Below are positions 1-8,809 of a stretch of 64,000 bases of DNA, piece after piece. Position 1 is the first letter of the stretch, and every line of letters begins with the position of its first letter. The notes beneath the pieces were generated by a model. That model did not search any database. It worked only from the letters and a program-made list of their open reading frames with translations, and was not told where the DNA came from. Both the position numbers and the translations under genes were made by a program. Location: NCBI RefSeq assembly GCF_009828095.1, contig NZ_WTYP01000001.1, positions 372,001-436,000 on the forward strand, given 5' to 3'. Source of the DNA: Pontixanthobacter luteolus. GTDB taxonomy: Bacteria; Pseudomonadota; Alphaproteobacteria; Sphingomonadales; Sphingomonadaceae.

Positions 1-358
1 TTCGCTGGGCAGCGAGCACGGCGGGCTTTTCTCCACCGATGACAGTCTGGCCGACGATCTGCTGGACGCGGGCAAGCAGGTAGGTGACAAGCTGTGGCGT
101 TTCCCGCTTTCACCGGCCTATGACAAGCTGATCAACAGTCCGATTGCCGACATGCAGAATATCGGCCCGAAGGGTGCCGGTTCGATCACCGCCGCACAAT
201 TCCTCAAGCGCTTTATCGAAAACGATACGCCGTGGGCGCATCTGGATATCGCCGGAATGGTGTGGGCTGATAAACCCGGCCAGACATGGGACAAGGGTGC
301 CACCGGTTACGGCACGCGCCTTCTCGACCGGTTCATTCGCAACACACTCGGCGCCTGA
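1..358 (+). CDS. pepA: Leucyl aminopeptidase (M17), C-terminal part only
   Basis: This is the last ~118 residues of a cytosolic leucyl aminopeptidase; the gene begins before the window and the reading frame is open from base 2. The tail shows the M17 pattern around 'NIGPKGAGSITAAQFLKRF', then 'PWAHLDIAG', which is the conserved end of the metal-dependent catalytic domain. Family members remove N-terminal residues from peptides and form hexamers with two metal ions; those ligands lie upstream and cannot be checked here. The neighbour holC (after one small gene) matches the pepA-holC order seen in many proteobacteria, which supports the call. Confidence 0.9.
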   Translation, partial: SLGSEHGGLFSTDDSLADDLLDAGKQVGDKLWRFPLSPAYDKLINSPIADMQNIGPKGAGSITAAQFLKRFIENDTPWAHLDIAGMVWADKPGQTWDKGATGYGTRLLDRFIRNTLGA

Positions 359-383
359 CGGCACTGCCAGTTAAGGGGACAAC

Positions 384-536
384 ATGGCCCGCATGCGCAA
401 GAAAGCGGACTTGCCAAGCAAGATCTGCAAGGCATGCGGGCTCCCCTTTACATGGCGCAAAAAGTGGGAGCGGGACTGGGATAACGTCCTGTACTGCTCC
501 GAACGGTGTAAGCGGAACAGGGGGCAGACAACGTGA
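384..536 (+). CDS. DUF2256 small zinc-ribbon-like protein
   Basis: A 50-residue protein with a basic N-terminus and two cysteine pairs, C15-x2-C18 and C38-x3-C42, separated by a Trp-rich stretch ('[11 protein letters not shown]'). This is the DUF2256 layout, a short alphaproteobacterial and cyanobacterial family that probably binds zinc; its function is unknown. The start ATG at 384 follows 'AAGGGGAC', a good ribosome binding site. The stop overlaps the GTG start of holC (GTGA), so the two are probably translationally coupled. Too short for most gene finders, but the cysteine pattern and coupling make it convincing. Confidence 0.85.
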   Translation: MARMRKKADLPSKICKACGLPFTWRKKWERDWDNVLYCSERCKRNRGQTT

Positions 537-982
537 AAGTCGACTTCTGGCAGATCAGCAACGATCCTGTTGAACGGGTCGTCGCCCTGATCGCGCAGCG
601 GGTGCTCGGTTCCGGTGAACGGTTGATGGTTGTATCGTCCGACGGGGATCAACTGGACCTTATCGGCAAGACCCTTTGGGAAACAGACCCAGAAGCCTTC
701 CTGGCCAACGGCAAGTCCGGCGAAGCAGGGGCAGCCCGCCAACCGATATTGCTAGCACCGCATTGCAACGTTGAAAACGGGGCCGAAAACGGGGCCAGCC
801 ACGTTATTTTCGCTGACGGAGAGTGGCGCGGCGAGGCCAGCGAGTTCGCGCGCAGTTTCCTGTTGTTTGGCGAAAACACGCTGGAGGATGCACGGTCTTG
901 CTGGCGCTCGCTCGATGGAACCGAAAATCTCGAGCGGAGCTTTTTCCGACAAGATGGCGGGAAATGGGTCAAGGTAGCCTGA
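533..982 (+). CDS. holC: DNA polymerase III subunit chi
   Basis: A 149-residue protein starting at GTG, overlapping the previous stop. The N-terminus 'MKVDFWQIS', the '[12 protein letters not shown]' strand and helix, and the C-terminal '[21 protein letters not shown]' fit the alphaproteobacterial HolC family. Chi belongs to the replicative clamp-loader complex and links it to single-stranded-DNA-binding protein on the lagging strand. Its position just after pepA matches the conserved pepA-holC arrangement. Length is normal for the family. Confidence 0.88.
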   Translation: MKVDFWQISNDPVERVVALIAQRVLGSGERLMVVSSDGDQLDLIGKTLWETDPEAFLANGKSGEAGAARQPILLAPHCNVENGAENGASHVIFADGEWRGEASEFARSFLLFGENTLEDARSCWRSLDGTENLERSFFRQDGGKWVKVA

Positions 983-1066
983 TACGCTTAAAGCTTGCGA
1001 ATTCTGCAACCCGGCGCTAGTGGCGCGCGCAACTATATTACCCCCGTACAACGTAAGGAAATACCC

Positions 1067-1489
1067 ATGGCGGTTACCCGCACTTTTTCGATCATCAAGC
1101 CTGATGCCACGAAGCGCAACCTGACTGGTGCAGTCACCAAGATGCTTGAAGATGCCGGCCTGCGTGTCGTTGCGTCGAAGCGCATTCACATGACCCGCGA
1201 CCAGGCCGAAGGTTTTTATGCCGTTCACAGCGAACGCCCGTTCTTCGGTGAACTGGTGGATTTCATGATCAGCGGCCCGGTCGTTGTCCAGGTTCTCGAA
1301 GGTGAAGACGCTGTGAAGCGCAACCGCGACATCATGGGCGCAACTAACCCGGCAGACGCTGACGAAGGCACCATCCGGAAGACTTACGCCGAATCGATCG
1401 AAGCCAATTCGGTCCACGGCAGCGACAGCGAAGAGAATGCCAAGATCGAAATCGACTTCTTCTTCAACGAAGACGAAATCGTCGGATAA
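1067..1489 (+). CDS. ndk: Nucleoside diphosphate kinase
   Basis: A 140-residue NDK that transfers the gamma phosphate between nucleoside triphosphates and diphosphates through a phosphohistidine. The catalytic His is H117 in 'NSVHGSD', and the N-terminal 'TFSIIKPDA' and '[11 protein letters not shown]' motifs are intact. The start ATG at 1067 follows 'GTAAGGAAATACCC', a good ribosome binding site. The gene stands alone, 84 bases after holC, and ends just before a strong intrinsic terminator. Confidence 0.97.
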   Translation: MAVTRTFSIIKPDATKRNLTGAVTKMLEDAGLRVVASKRIHMTRDQAEGFYAVHSERPFFGELVDFMISGPVVVQVLEGEDAVKRNRDIMGATNPADADEGTIRKTYAESIEANSVHGSDSEENAKIEIDFFFNEDEIVG

Positions 1490-1512
1490 GCATCTCGCTC
1501 ACGAGATATTGA

Positions 1513-1555
1513 GGCCCCGGTGGACATCAAAGTCCACCGGGGCCTTTGTGTTTTT
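1513..1555 (+). terminator. Intrinsic terminator of ndk
   Basis: A perfect 13-bp stem (1513-1525 pairs with 1532-1544) with a six-base loop, followed by 'TTTGTGTTTTT'. It lies 23 bases after the ndk stop and is the clearest rho-independent terminator in the window. Confidence 0.9.
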
Positions 1556-1609
1556 GGCCATCTCGCGCGCAGATTCGCCTTATCTGTCTCAGTACGCTAG
1601 TGAATTTGA

Positions 1610-2044
1610 ATGATCCGGAGTCGCAAATTTACGGTTCGCGCTTTTTTCGATGCACTGAATGCCTGCTCCCTCGAACGGGCGGAGCGGCTGATGGCACGGG
1701 ATTTCGTGTACATCGATAGCTGTCAGAACTGCATCACGGGCAGGGACAACTGCCTGGAACTGCTGTCGCGGCTGTGGCAGGTCGACCCGTCATATCGGCA
1801 AGAGCCCGAAACCATTGCGCTGGTCGGGGGTCAGGCACTTGTCCAGGGCCGGGTCATCGCATCTGATCCAATCATGGCGAGCGACGACTTGCTTTTCGCG
1901 CTAAAGTTCCACCGCCGGAAGATCAGCTATTTCCAGAGTTTCCGGGGTGACAATCCGCCAGCAATGGCGAAATTGCTGATGCCCGAAGTGGCACAGCCGC
2001 TGACAATCTGTGATGCGCCTGAAGAAGTTGCCCAGCGCGCCTGA
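1610..2044 (+). CDS. SnoaL/NTF2-like fold protein
   Basis: A 144-residue protein with the cone-shaped alpha+beta-barrel sequence pattern of the NTF2-like superfamily: 'VRAFFDALNACSLERAERLMARDFVYIDS', then alternating strands ending in 'RKISYFQSFRG'. Such proteins are small-molecule binders or enzymes (isomerases, cyclases) and no specific substrate can be read from the sequence. The ATG at 1610 is the first in frame, with no strong ribosome binding site in view. It lies between the ndk terminator and a YdcH-family gene. Confidence 0.7.
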   Translation: MIRSRKFTVRAFFDALNACSLERAERLMARDFVYIDSCQNCITGRDNCLELLSRLWQVDPSYRQEPETIALVGGQALVQGRVIASDPIMASDDLLFALKFHRRKISYFQSFRGDNPPAMAKLLMPEVAQPLTICDAPEEVAQRA

Positions 2045-2153
2045 TGGCCAATAGGCACATCGCGGCAACTGGCGAAATTTCGCAAATTTGATCTGGCGCA
2101 AAGCCGCCGCTGATGCCGCTGGTAAACTTTCCGCATAATTGGAAAGGAACCAC

Positions 2154-2405
2154 ATGGCACACACTCCGCATGAACTGGGCGCTGTATTCTCGAAGGATTC
2201 TGCGATTCTTCACAGCCTCAAGATGAATAACCCGCATTTCGTAAAGCTGGCCGACAAATACCACGAGGTGAACCGGGAAGTGCACCGGATCGACGCGGAG
2301 GTGGAGGCTGCATCCGACGACCGGATGGAACAGTTGAAGAAGGAGCGCCTTGGCCTGCTCGATCAAATTACTGCGATCGTCAACGAAGCGCGCTCGGCGG
2401 CCTGA
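2154..2405 (+). CDS. YdcH/DUF465 family protein
   Basis: An 83-residue, mostly helical protein. 'LSKD..LHSLKMNNPHFVKLADKYHEVNREVHRIDAEVE' is the hallmark of the YdcH (DUF465) family, which is widespread in proteobacteria and of unknown function; a short helical hairpin is expected. I chose ATG 2154 because 'GGAAAGGAACCAC' sits immediately upstream; an in-frame start at 2139 would put that site inside the gene. It converges with the sulfotransferase gene, nine bases away. Confidence 0.85.
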   Translation: MAHTPHELGAVFSKDSAILHSLKMNNPHFVKLADKYHEVNREVHRIDAEVEAASDDRMEQLKKERLGLLDQITAIVNEARSAA

Positions 2406-2414
2406 CGCGAGCGC

Positions 2415-3608
2415 CTAACTGGCGTTTATCTTATCCAACTGCTCTCGGTGTGCCAGATGCGGGCTGCTTTCGCTGCGCTGCATCTGGCGCTCCATTGCGC
2501 GGACCGCTTCATCGGACAGTTCGATCTGCAGGGCGCTGTATATGCGCCGTATCTCGCCGAGCCAGTCGGCACCCAAGGCATCGAAACTCGCTTCGGCGAT
2601 TGCACCGTCATGATGCGAAAGCGCCTTGGATAGTCTGGCTTCGCGCAAGGCCAGCTTTCGCTGCCATTCCCCTTCGATCCAATCCGGATCGACGCTGTCC
2701 GATTGCATCGCCATCTGGTTGGCCACCATCGACACCGAACTGCGGAGCACGTCATCATCATTGCGGCGGCAGATGACCAAACTGGCACCGGGAAACTGGG
2801 CCAGTAATTCTTCCAGATCTTCGGCGAATTGCGGAACTTTCATCACCCGAGGCTGGCCTGCATTCCCGTGATGGTTTGCATCGGTGCGCAGGATCCGTGC
2901 AACCTCCCGGTATACCGGCGCGGCGCTGCGCGCTTCGCTGAATGCCGTGTAGGAGGGGATGCGCCACTGCGCTTCATAGGCCGAATGGTCGAGCGCGCTG
3001 GCCAGCCAGCCAAGTTCTTCATCATATTGCGACGCGCCGAACGGGTGGATGGTGTCGATCCACGGGTTCAGCCGCCGGGCCCAGAACAGAGCCATTCCGC
3101 TCCATACCGGGCGCAAATCAGGTTTCGTCGGGACCGGGTGCCAGCTGTCGCAAAAACGGGTTGCCGTGTGCGCCGGATCGGCAGCAAGCAGGCGGTGGAT
3201 ACGGGTGGTGCCAGACCGCATCTGGCCGATGATTATGATCGGCTTTGCCAGCGGGGTATTCGGTATCGCGGGACCGGCGCGCCACATTCTGCCTAGCTCA
3301 AGCCGTTGGCGGATTGCCCTGACCAATTGCCCATAGGCGAAAGATTGCCCGATCGGGTTCAGTCTCGCCTCGGCATTGATCGACTGGCACAAAACACTCA
3401 GCCGTTCGCGGAAATCTGCGACGTCTTCATCGCTGCGTCCACCACGCTCGTCGTCCAAGCCGAAGCCCTTAGCCGCCTTTCGCCAAAGCCAGTCAGGCTC
3501 CAGCTCAATCGGTTTAAGCCACCCGCTGTTCCATGCACCTTGCAGGCGGGTGTTGAGTTTTCCGACAATCGGCGCGCGGTCTAGCAGGCTGGAGCGGGGC
3601 GGCGGCAT
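2415..3608 (-). CDS. Sulfotransferase family protein
   Basis: A 397-residue protein with a PAPS-binding 5'-phosphosulfate loop 'GQMRSGTT' at residues 128-135. A second conserved region, 'PRVMKVPQFAEDLEELLAQFPGASLVICRRN', fits the 3'-phosphate-binding part of cytosolic-type sulfotransferases. Family members move sulfate from PAPS to hydroxyl or amine groups; the acceptor cannot be predicted. No signal peptide is seen. The start codon touches the stop of the upstream purN gene (they share base 3608), so it is probably the last gene of the purM-purN transcript, although nothing links it to purine synthesis. Confidence 0.82.
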   Translation of the reverse strand: MPPPRSSLLDRAPIVGKLNTRLQGAWNSGWLKPIELEPDWLWRKAAKGFGLDDERGGRSDEDVADFRERLSVLCQSINAEARLNPIGQSFAYGQLVRAIRQRLELGRMWRAGPAIPNTPLAKPIIIIGQMRSGTTRIHRLLAADPAHTATRFCDSWHPVPTKPDLRPVWSGMALFWARRLNPWIDTIHPFGASQYDEELGWLASALDHSAYEAQWRIPSYTAFSEARSAAPVYREVARILRTDANHHGNAGQPRVMKVPQFAEDLEELLAQFPGASLVICRRNDDDVLRSSVSMVANQMAMQSDSVDPDWIEGEWQRKLALREARLSKALSHHDGAIAEASFDALGADWLGEIRRIYSALQIELSDEAVRAMERQMQRSESSPHLAHREQLDKINAS

Positions 3609-4585
3609 CAGAACTGGTCGGCGGCATCATGCAGTTTGGTGAACTGTCTCGGCGCGACGTTGCGCCAGCTGCGTTCGAGCCAGTCGGCCACATGATCCCA
3701 CTCCACACCCGATCGGTTCAGGATCACGCCGATCCAGCCACTCGCCCCGTAATAGGCCGGTTTGAAATAGGCGTGGGGATGCGTTTCTACCAAGCCCAGC
3801 AGTTCATCCATGCTGTCGGTCTTGACCAGTAGTGCGATATGTTCGCTGCCGTGATGCTGGTCATTGAAGTGGGCGAAATACTTTCCGCTTTTCTCGGTGC
3901 CCACGCGCCAACCGGGTGAGCCGTGGCTTTCACGCTCGTGCGTGCCCGGCAATGCAAGTGCCAGATCGCGGATTTTTTGCAGCAGATGTTCCGGATCGTT
4001 TGCGCGGCCCAGATATTCGTTCACCACGCGCGGATAAAGCTGATGCTCGGCGATCTTGACCCGGTCGGCCAAGGTTTCCGGCGTGTCGCCTTGTGTGATG
4101 CGCACCTCGATCTGGCCCAGCACCTCGCCGGCATCGAGTTCGCTCGACACCAGGTGGACCGATGCGCCGTGAACCTTGTCTCCCGCCTCGATAGCCCGCT
4201 TGTGGGTTTCCAACCCGCGGTATTTGGGTAGCAGCGAGGGGTGGATGTTGAGCATCCGGCCTTGCCACCGTTCGGTAAACTCGGGCGTGAGTATCCGCAT
4301 ATATCCGGCCAGGATAATGCATTCGGCCCCAGCATCCCGCGCGGCCTGTTCCATCACAGCGTCATGATCTGGTCGGCTCATACCCTGGTGAGAGCGGGCA
4401 AAGGTGCCGACACCCTCGGCAGCTGCCAAGCCCAGACCCGAAGCGTCAGGGACGTTGCTGGCTACCAATACCACTTCATAGGCGGAATTCGGCAGTCGGC
4501 TGGCATACAGAAGCGCTGCCATGTTGGTGCCGCCGCCGGAGATGAAGATGGCGGTTTTCACCTTGGCAGACGCCGTTTCAGGCAA
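3608..4585 (-). CDS. purN: GAR formyltransferase fused to an MmcQ/YjbR-like domain
   Basis: Residues ~8-195 are glycinamide ribonucleotide formyltransferase, the step of de novo purine synthesis that uses 10-formyl-THF. The phosphate loop 'SGGGTNM' and the catalytic trio N113, H115 (in '[12 protein letters not shown]') and D151 ('ELDAGE') are present. Residues ~197-325 form a second domain: '[25 protein letters not shown]', '[10 protein letters not shown]', '[12 protein letters not shown]' and 'VADWLERSW' match the MmcQ/YjbR (CyaY-like) family. Usual PurN length is ~190-215 residues, so this is a fusion. The start is uncertain: TTG at 4585 overlaps purM, while GTG at 4561 would give the more typical '[11 protein letters not shown]'. 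The operon order purM-purN is normal. Confidence 0.9.
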   Translation of the reverse strand: MPETASAKVKTAIFISGGGTNMAALLYASRLPNSAYEVVLVASNVPDASGLGLAAAEGVGTFARSHQGMSRPDHDAVMEQAARDAGAECIILAGYMRILTPEFTERWQGRMLNIHPSLLPKYRGLETHKRAIEAGDKVHGASVHLVSSELDAGEVLGQIEVRITQGDTPETLADRVKIAEHQLYPRVVNEYLGRANDPEHLLQKIRDLALALPGTHERESHGSPGWRVGTEKSGKYFAHFNDQHHGSEHIALLVKTDSMDELLGLVETHPHAYFKPAYYGASGWIGVILNRSGVEWDHVADWLERSWRNVAPRQFTKLHDAADQF

Positions 4586-5684
4586 GGTGGGCGGCTTCCC
4601 AGTCGGATTTCGCCGACCAAGTTCCGGCTGCCCCCTTCACGGTGCATCCGCGCTGGCCTTCGCCAATTTCACCGATGCGGAAGACGGTTTCACCGGCCGC
4701 TTCCAGTTCAGCGGTCAGGGCGGCAACTGCATCCTGTTCGACCGCCAGCACCATGCCGATGCCGCAGTTGAAGGTGCGGGCCATTTCCGCCGGTTCGATG
4801 TTACCTTGCGCCTGCAGGAATGCCATCAGGCGCGGCTGGTCCCATGCGTCTGCATCGACGGTGGCATGACTGCCTTCGGGCAATACGCGGGGAATATTTT
4901 CCAGCAAGCCGCCGCCCGTAATGTGGGCGAGTGCGGCAATCTTGCCGCCGCGAATCGCAGGCAGCAGGCTCTTCACGTAAATCCGCGTCGGTTCGATCAG
5001 CGTGTCGATCAGCAATTTGTCCGAATCGAACACCGCCGGACGGTCCAGTTTCCAGCCCTTGTCAGAGGCAAGGCGGCGAACCAGCGAAAACCCGTTGGAA
5101 TGCACCCCCGAACTTGCCAGTCCCAGCAGCACCTGCCCGGGGGTGACGGCTTCACCGGTCAGTTGCTCGCCGCGTTCGACTGCGCCGACGCAGAAGCCCG
5201 CCAGATCGTAATCGCCGGCAGCGTACATGCCCGGCATTTCAGCCGTTTCGCCGCCGATCAGCGCACATCCGGCCTGCTTGCACCCGTCTGCGATTCCGGA
5301 GACGACCCGCTCCGCAATGCCGTTCTCAAGCTTGCCGGTGGCGAAATAGTCGAGGAAAAACAGCGGTTCTGCGCCCTGAACGATCAGGTCGTTCACGCAC
5401 ATTGCCACCAGATCGATGCCCACGGTATCGTGGCGATCGAAATCAATCGCGAGTTTCAGCTTGGTGCCGACACCGTCATTGGCAGCGACCAGAAGCGGAT
5501 CGGAATAGCCAGCGGCCTTCGGGTCGAAAAATCCGCCAAATCCGCCAAGCTCCGACGTTGCGCCGGGGCGGGCGGTGGCTTTCACCATCGGCCCGATCGC
5601 CTTCACCAGCGCATTGCCGGCATCGATATCAACCCCCGCTTTTGCGTAGGTGTAGCTCTCTTGTGATGAATTATCTGCCGACAT
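4578..5684 (-). CDS. purM: Phosphoribosylformylglycinamidine cyclo-ligase (AIR synthetase)
   Basis: A 368-residue PurM that closes the imidazole ring of AIR using ATP. It shows '[12 protein letters not shown]' at the N-terminus, 'DGVGTKL', '[21 protein letters not shown]', '[16 protein letters not shown]' and '[16 protein letters not shown]', all diagnostic. I prefer ATG 5684 ('MSADNSSQ') over a GTG two codons upstream; neither has a strong ribosome binding site. Its end overlaps the longest purN reading by eight bases. It is divergent from the DUF2066 gene, with only 35 bases between starts, so promoters overlap there. Confidence 0.96.
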   Translation of the reverse strand: MSADNSSQESYTYAKAGVDIDAGNALVKAIGPMVKATARPGATSELGGFGGFFDPKAAGYSDPLLVAANDGVGTKLKLAIDFDRHDTVGIDLVAMCVNDLIVQGAEPLFFLDYFATGKLENGIAERVVSGIADGCKQAGCALIGGETAEMPGMYAAGDYDLAGFCVGAVERGEQLTGEAVTPGQVLLGLASSGVHSNGFSLVRRLASDKGWKLDRPAVFDSDKLLIDTLIEPTRIYVKSLLPAIRGGKIAALAHITGGGLLENIPRVLPEGSHATVDADAWDQPRLMAFLQAQGNIEPAEMARTFNCGIGMVLAVEQDAVAALTAELEAAGETVFRIGEIGEGQRGCTVKGAAGTWSAKSDWEAAHLA

Positions 5685-5719
5685 GACCACAGGCTTTAGT
5701 CATTCGCGCTTGGATTTCC

Positions 5720-7045
5720 ATGCCCGTTTGGGCAAAAGGCCCGAAGTTTTCCCCGATGGCTCAATCCTTCGCCCTTTCACGCGCCCAGCGCCCCCTTTCC
5801 GGACACGCGATTCGTCAGACGATTGCGGTGCTGGTTGCGTTGGCGATTGCTGTTGTCGCTGGCCGCGTTCTGCAGGCGCAGGTGGAGGGTGATCGCGGCA
5901 TCGCTCCGGTGACCAGCAGCATCGATATCGATGTCGGCGGCATCGAAGTCGACGTACGCGGCGATTCCGCAGAGGAAGCGCGCGAAGCCGGCTGGCGCGA
6001 GGCGCAGCGCAAGGGCTGGGCGAAGCTGGGCGGACCAAGTCTACCCGATTCGCAATTGGAGTCGTTGGTATCAGCCGTGGTGATCGAACAGGAACGGATC
6101 GGCCCGCGCCGCTATATCGCCACCCTGGGGGTCATTTTCGACCGCGCGCGCGCCGGTCGCTATCTTGGCGGCAACGCGCAGCGGACTCAGTCTGCACCGA
6201 TGCTGCTGCTTCCGGTAACGCTGTCTGGCGGATCGGCGATGGTTTATCAGCAGCGCAACCCGTGGCAGCGCGTGTGGGCGGAATATCAGGCGGGTTCCAG
6301 CCGGATCAACTATGTCCGCCCGTCGGGCGCGGGCGGCGATTCGCTCATGCTGACTTACGGTCAGACGACCAGACGCAGCCGGCTGTGGTGGCGCAACATC
6401 CTCGACCAGTTTGGTGCTGCCGACGTGCTGGTGCCGATCGCGCGGCTGGAATATCAATATCCCGGCGGCCCGGTGAAGGGCTATTTCACCGCACGCTATG
6501 GTCCTGACAGCGAGTTTCTGGACAGCTTTACCCTGACTGCGAAAAACGATCAGGACTTACCCCAGATGCTGGCGCAGGCGGTGACCCGGTTCGACGATAT
6601 ATTCGAAGCCGCGCTTGCCGATGGGAAACTCCGCCCCAACCCGACGCTAAACGTGGGCGGCGAGGGTGCCGATCCGGTCCTTCAGCGATTGATCGAGATT
6701 GGCCGGGCAGCACAGGCACAGGAACGCGCGCAGCGTGCGGCCGCCGCTGCCGGTGAAACAGGTGAAGGCACTTCGCCGACTCCTACTCCGACCCCGACCG
6801 CCGCGGTCGTATCCAGCTACGTCGTTCAGTTCGCCAGCCCTGACGCCGGCACAATCGACGCGACGCTGGCTGCTGTTCGCGCCACTGCGGGTGTGCGCGG
6901 TGCGGCGACCAGCAGCATTGCGATTGGCGGCACATCGGTGATGAGCGTCAGCTATGGCGGTAGCCTGAGCGATCTGGCCGGGGCTCTGCGGGCTCGCGGC
7001 TTCACGGTTACACAGGGCAGCAACGCGCTCGCCATCAGCCGTTAG
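5720..7045 (+). CDS. DUF2066-like exported or anchored protein
   Basis: Up to 441 residues. A basic N-terminus and a hydrophobic segment ('IAVLVALAIAVVAGRVLQAQ', ~residues 35-54) form a signal peptide or anchor. The mid region ('SAEEAREAGWREAQRKGWAKL', 'LVVSAVVIEQERIGPRRYIATLGVIFDR' type strands) matches DUF2066-type proteins. A Thr/Pro linker follows at ~residues 352-361, then a ~75-residue C-terminal domain with a ferredoxin-like feel ('VVQFASPDAGTIDATLAAVRAT'). A second ATG at 5756 is equally possible. Function is unknown. It is next to hdaA, a common order in sphingomonads, with a 17-base gap. Confidence 0.75.
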   Translation: MPVWAKGPKFSPMAQSFALSRAQRPLSGHAIRQTIAVLVALAIAVVAGRVLQAQVEGDRGIAPVTSSIDIDVGGIEVDVRGDSAEEAREAGWREAQRKGWAKLGGPSLPDSQLESLVSAVVIEQERIGPRRYIATLGVIFDRARAGRYLGGNAQRTQSAPMLLLPVTLSGGSAMVYQQRNPWQRVWAEYQAGSSRINYVRPSGAGGDSLMLTYGQTTRRSRLWWRNILDQFGAADVLVPIARLEYQYPGGPVKGYFTARYGPDSEFLDSFTLTAKNDQDLPQMLAQAVTRFDDIFEAALADGKLRPNPTLNVGGEGADPVLQRLIEIGRAAQAQERAQRAAAAAGETGEGTSPTPTPTPTAAVVSSYVVQFASPDAGTIDATLAAVRATAGVRGAATSSIAIGGTSVMSVSYGGSLSDLAGALRARGFTVTQGSNALAISR

Positions 7046-7062
7046 TCACAGGGCGCCGCGTA

Positions 7063-7674
7063 ATGTCGCAGATTGCCCTGCCGCTATCCCACCAGGGTTC
7101 TTCAGATCCCGACCGCATCGTCATCGGCAGCGCCAATGCGGCGGTGATCGACGCGCTGCAAAAGCCCGACAGCTGGCCTTACAAGACAGCGATCCTTGCG
7201 GGGGAGGAACGCTCGGGCAAATCGCTGCTGGGCAAATGGTTCGAAAGCTCGGGCATGGGCGATGTGATCGATGGCGCCGATGCCATCGACGAAACAGAAC
7301 TGTTTCACAGGTGGAACAGGGCGCAGGAGGATGGCCGCCCGCTCTTGCTGATCAGCGATGCCGAGCAATGGGATATCAAGCTGCCCGATCTTCGATCCCG
7401 CCTTGGCGCAGCCCTGCATCTGGAAATCACAACGCCGGACGATGAAATGCTGGCTTCTCTCATTGAAACCATTGCCATTCAGCGCGGTCTTGCACTTGGC
7501 GAAGGGGCGCTTACCTACCTCGTACCGCGTGCCGAGCGCAGCTTTGCCGCCATCGAACGTCTTGTGGAGACGATCGACCGGCTAAGTCTGGAACGTAAGG
7601 CACCAGCCACGCAAGGCATCTGGCGTGACGCGCTGGAGGCCGTGCAAGGCCCGGAGCAAGGCCGCCTTTTATAA
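7063..7674 (+). CDS. hdaA: DnaA regulatory inactivator HdaA
   Basis: A 203-residue DnaA-like protein without the DNA-binding domain. The N-terminal 'QIALPL' (residues 3-8) fits the beta-clamp-binding motif that Hda proteins use to dock on DnaN. It is followed by an AAA+-like core with a relaxed P-loop ('GEERSGKS') and sensor regions. Hda with the clamp stimulates ATP hydrolysis on DnaA after initiation and so prevents re-firing. The degenerate Walker motifs are usual for alphaproteobacterial HdaA. It sits 17 bases after the DUF2066-like gene. Confidence 0.87.
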   Translation: MSQIALPLSHQGSSDPDRIVIGSANAAVIDALQKPDSWPYKTAILAGEERSGKSLLGKWFESSGMGDVIDGADAIDETELFHRWNRAQEDGRPLLLISDAEQWDIKLPDLRSRLGAALHLEITTPDDEMLASLIETIAIQRGLALGEGALTYLVPRAERSFAAIERLVETIDRLSLERKAPATQGIWRDALEAVQGPEQGRLL

Positions 7675-7720
7675 GGGCGACCAACTTGCCTTTGGTGCCG
7701 TTTGATGGGAGAATCGGCCA

Positions 7721-8425
7721 ATGTTCACTGGTCTGACCAATTATCTGGATTCCATCCGGGCACGCGATCCGGCACCGCGCTCGCGCTGGGAAGTGCTTAC
7801 CTATCCTGGCGTCCTGGCACTGGGCCTGCACCGCGTGGCGCATTGGCTGTTCGGTGCGAAGCTGTATTTCTTCGCCCGGCTGATCAATCATATCGCTCGT
7901 TTTCTGACCGCCATCGATATCCATCCAGGCGCGACAATCGGTAAAAACTTTTTCATCGATCACGGATTTACGGTGATCGGGGAAACCGCTGAAATTGGCG
8001 ACAACGTTACGATTTACCAGTGCGTGACGCTCGGCGGGACGAACCCGACCAACGGTGTTGGCGGCAAACGTCATCCGACGCTGAAAGACAATGTCATTAT
8101 CGGGTCAGGTGCGCAGATCATCGGCCCGATTACTGTTGGCGAGCGCGCACGCGTTGGCGCTAATGCGGTTGTCACCGACGATGTGCCCGAAGGCGCAACG
8201 ATGATCGGATTGAAAGCGCGCTCTACACTTGTTCCGGCGGAAGAATGGCTCAAGGATTTCATTCCCTATGGCACGCCCTGCGATGAGCCATGCGAGGAAC
8301 TGATGGAAACCGGCCCGAGGCGTATCGCTGAGCTTGAAGCCCAATTGGCAGCAATGCGCAGTGACTTGGAAGTCCTCAAGGCCGAGCGGGAAGTGCCAGC
8401 GCAGCGAAGCGGAACCGGCGACTGA
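7721..8425 (+). CDS. cysE: Serine O-acetyltransferase (EpsC type)
   Basis: A 234-residue acetyltransferase making O-acetylserine from serine and acetyl-CoA, the entry to cysteine synthesis. The left-handed beta-helix region runs from 'IDIHPGATIGKNFFIDHGFTVIG' through 'YQCVTLGGT' and 'GSGAQIIGPITVG'; the His and Asp of 'IDHG' are catalytic in the family. The C-terminal tail ('LEAQLAAMRSDLEVLKAE') is a predicted coiled coil. It lacks the long N-terminal helical domain of enteric CysE, so EpsC is the better subtype. The stop overlaps the next start by one base (TGATG). Confidence 0.93.
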   Translation: MFTGLTNYLDSIRARDPAPRSRWEVLTYPGVLALGLHRVAHWLFGAKLYFFARLINHIARFLTAIDIHPGATIGKNFFIDHGFTVIGETAEIGDNVTIYQCVTLGGTNPTNGVGGKRHPTLKDNVIIGSGAQIIGPITVGERARVGANAVVTDDVPEGATMIGLKARSTLVPAEEWLKDFIPYGTPCDEPCEELMETGPRRIAELEAQLAAMRSDLEVLKAEREVPAQRSGTGD

Positions 8426-8808
8426 TGGCGTCAGGATCTGGGCCCGGCATGGGCGCGCTTGCTGATACACCAGGGCGGATCATCGCATTTCCGGGCCGCA
8501 AGCCAGCCCAAGTGGCGTTCGCACGTGATGAATTGCAGCGGATCCTCGATCTCTATGGCCGGATGGTCGCCGCTGGTGAATGGCGCGATTATGCGATGGA
8601 ATTCACCAAGGATGTGGCCGTTTTCGATGCATTTCGCCGCGCGGCTGAACGGCCGCAAGCGCGGATCGAGAAGCGTCCCTCGTTGCGTAACAGGCAAGGC
8701 ATGTGGACCCTGTTCGGCGAGCACGGACAGGTGCTTAAACGCGGCCATGAACTGGCGGGCGTATTGGCTCCTATCGAACGTCGGTTGCTAAAGTCGGTCG
8801 ACAGCTAG
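8425..8808 (+). CDS. DUF2794 domain protein
   Basis: A 127-residue alphaproteobacterial protein of unknown function. The block 'FARDELQRILDLYGRMVAAGEWRDYAMEF..DVAVFDAFRR' followed by 'RPQARIEKRPSLRNRQGMWTLFGEHGQVLKRGHEL' is the DUF2794 signature. It is translationally coupled to cysE by a one-base overlap. Its stop lies one base from the stop of the convergent DUF4328-like gene. Confidence 0.85.
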   Translation: MASGSGPGMGALADTPGRIIAFPGRKPAQVAFARDELQRILDLYGRMVAAGEWRDYAMEFTKDVAVFDAFRRAAERPQARIEKRPSLRNRQGMWTLFGEHGQVLKRGHELAGVLAPIERRLLKSVDS

Positions 8809-8809
8809 T

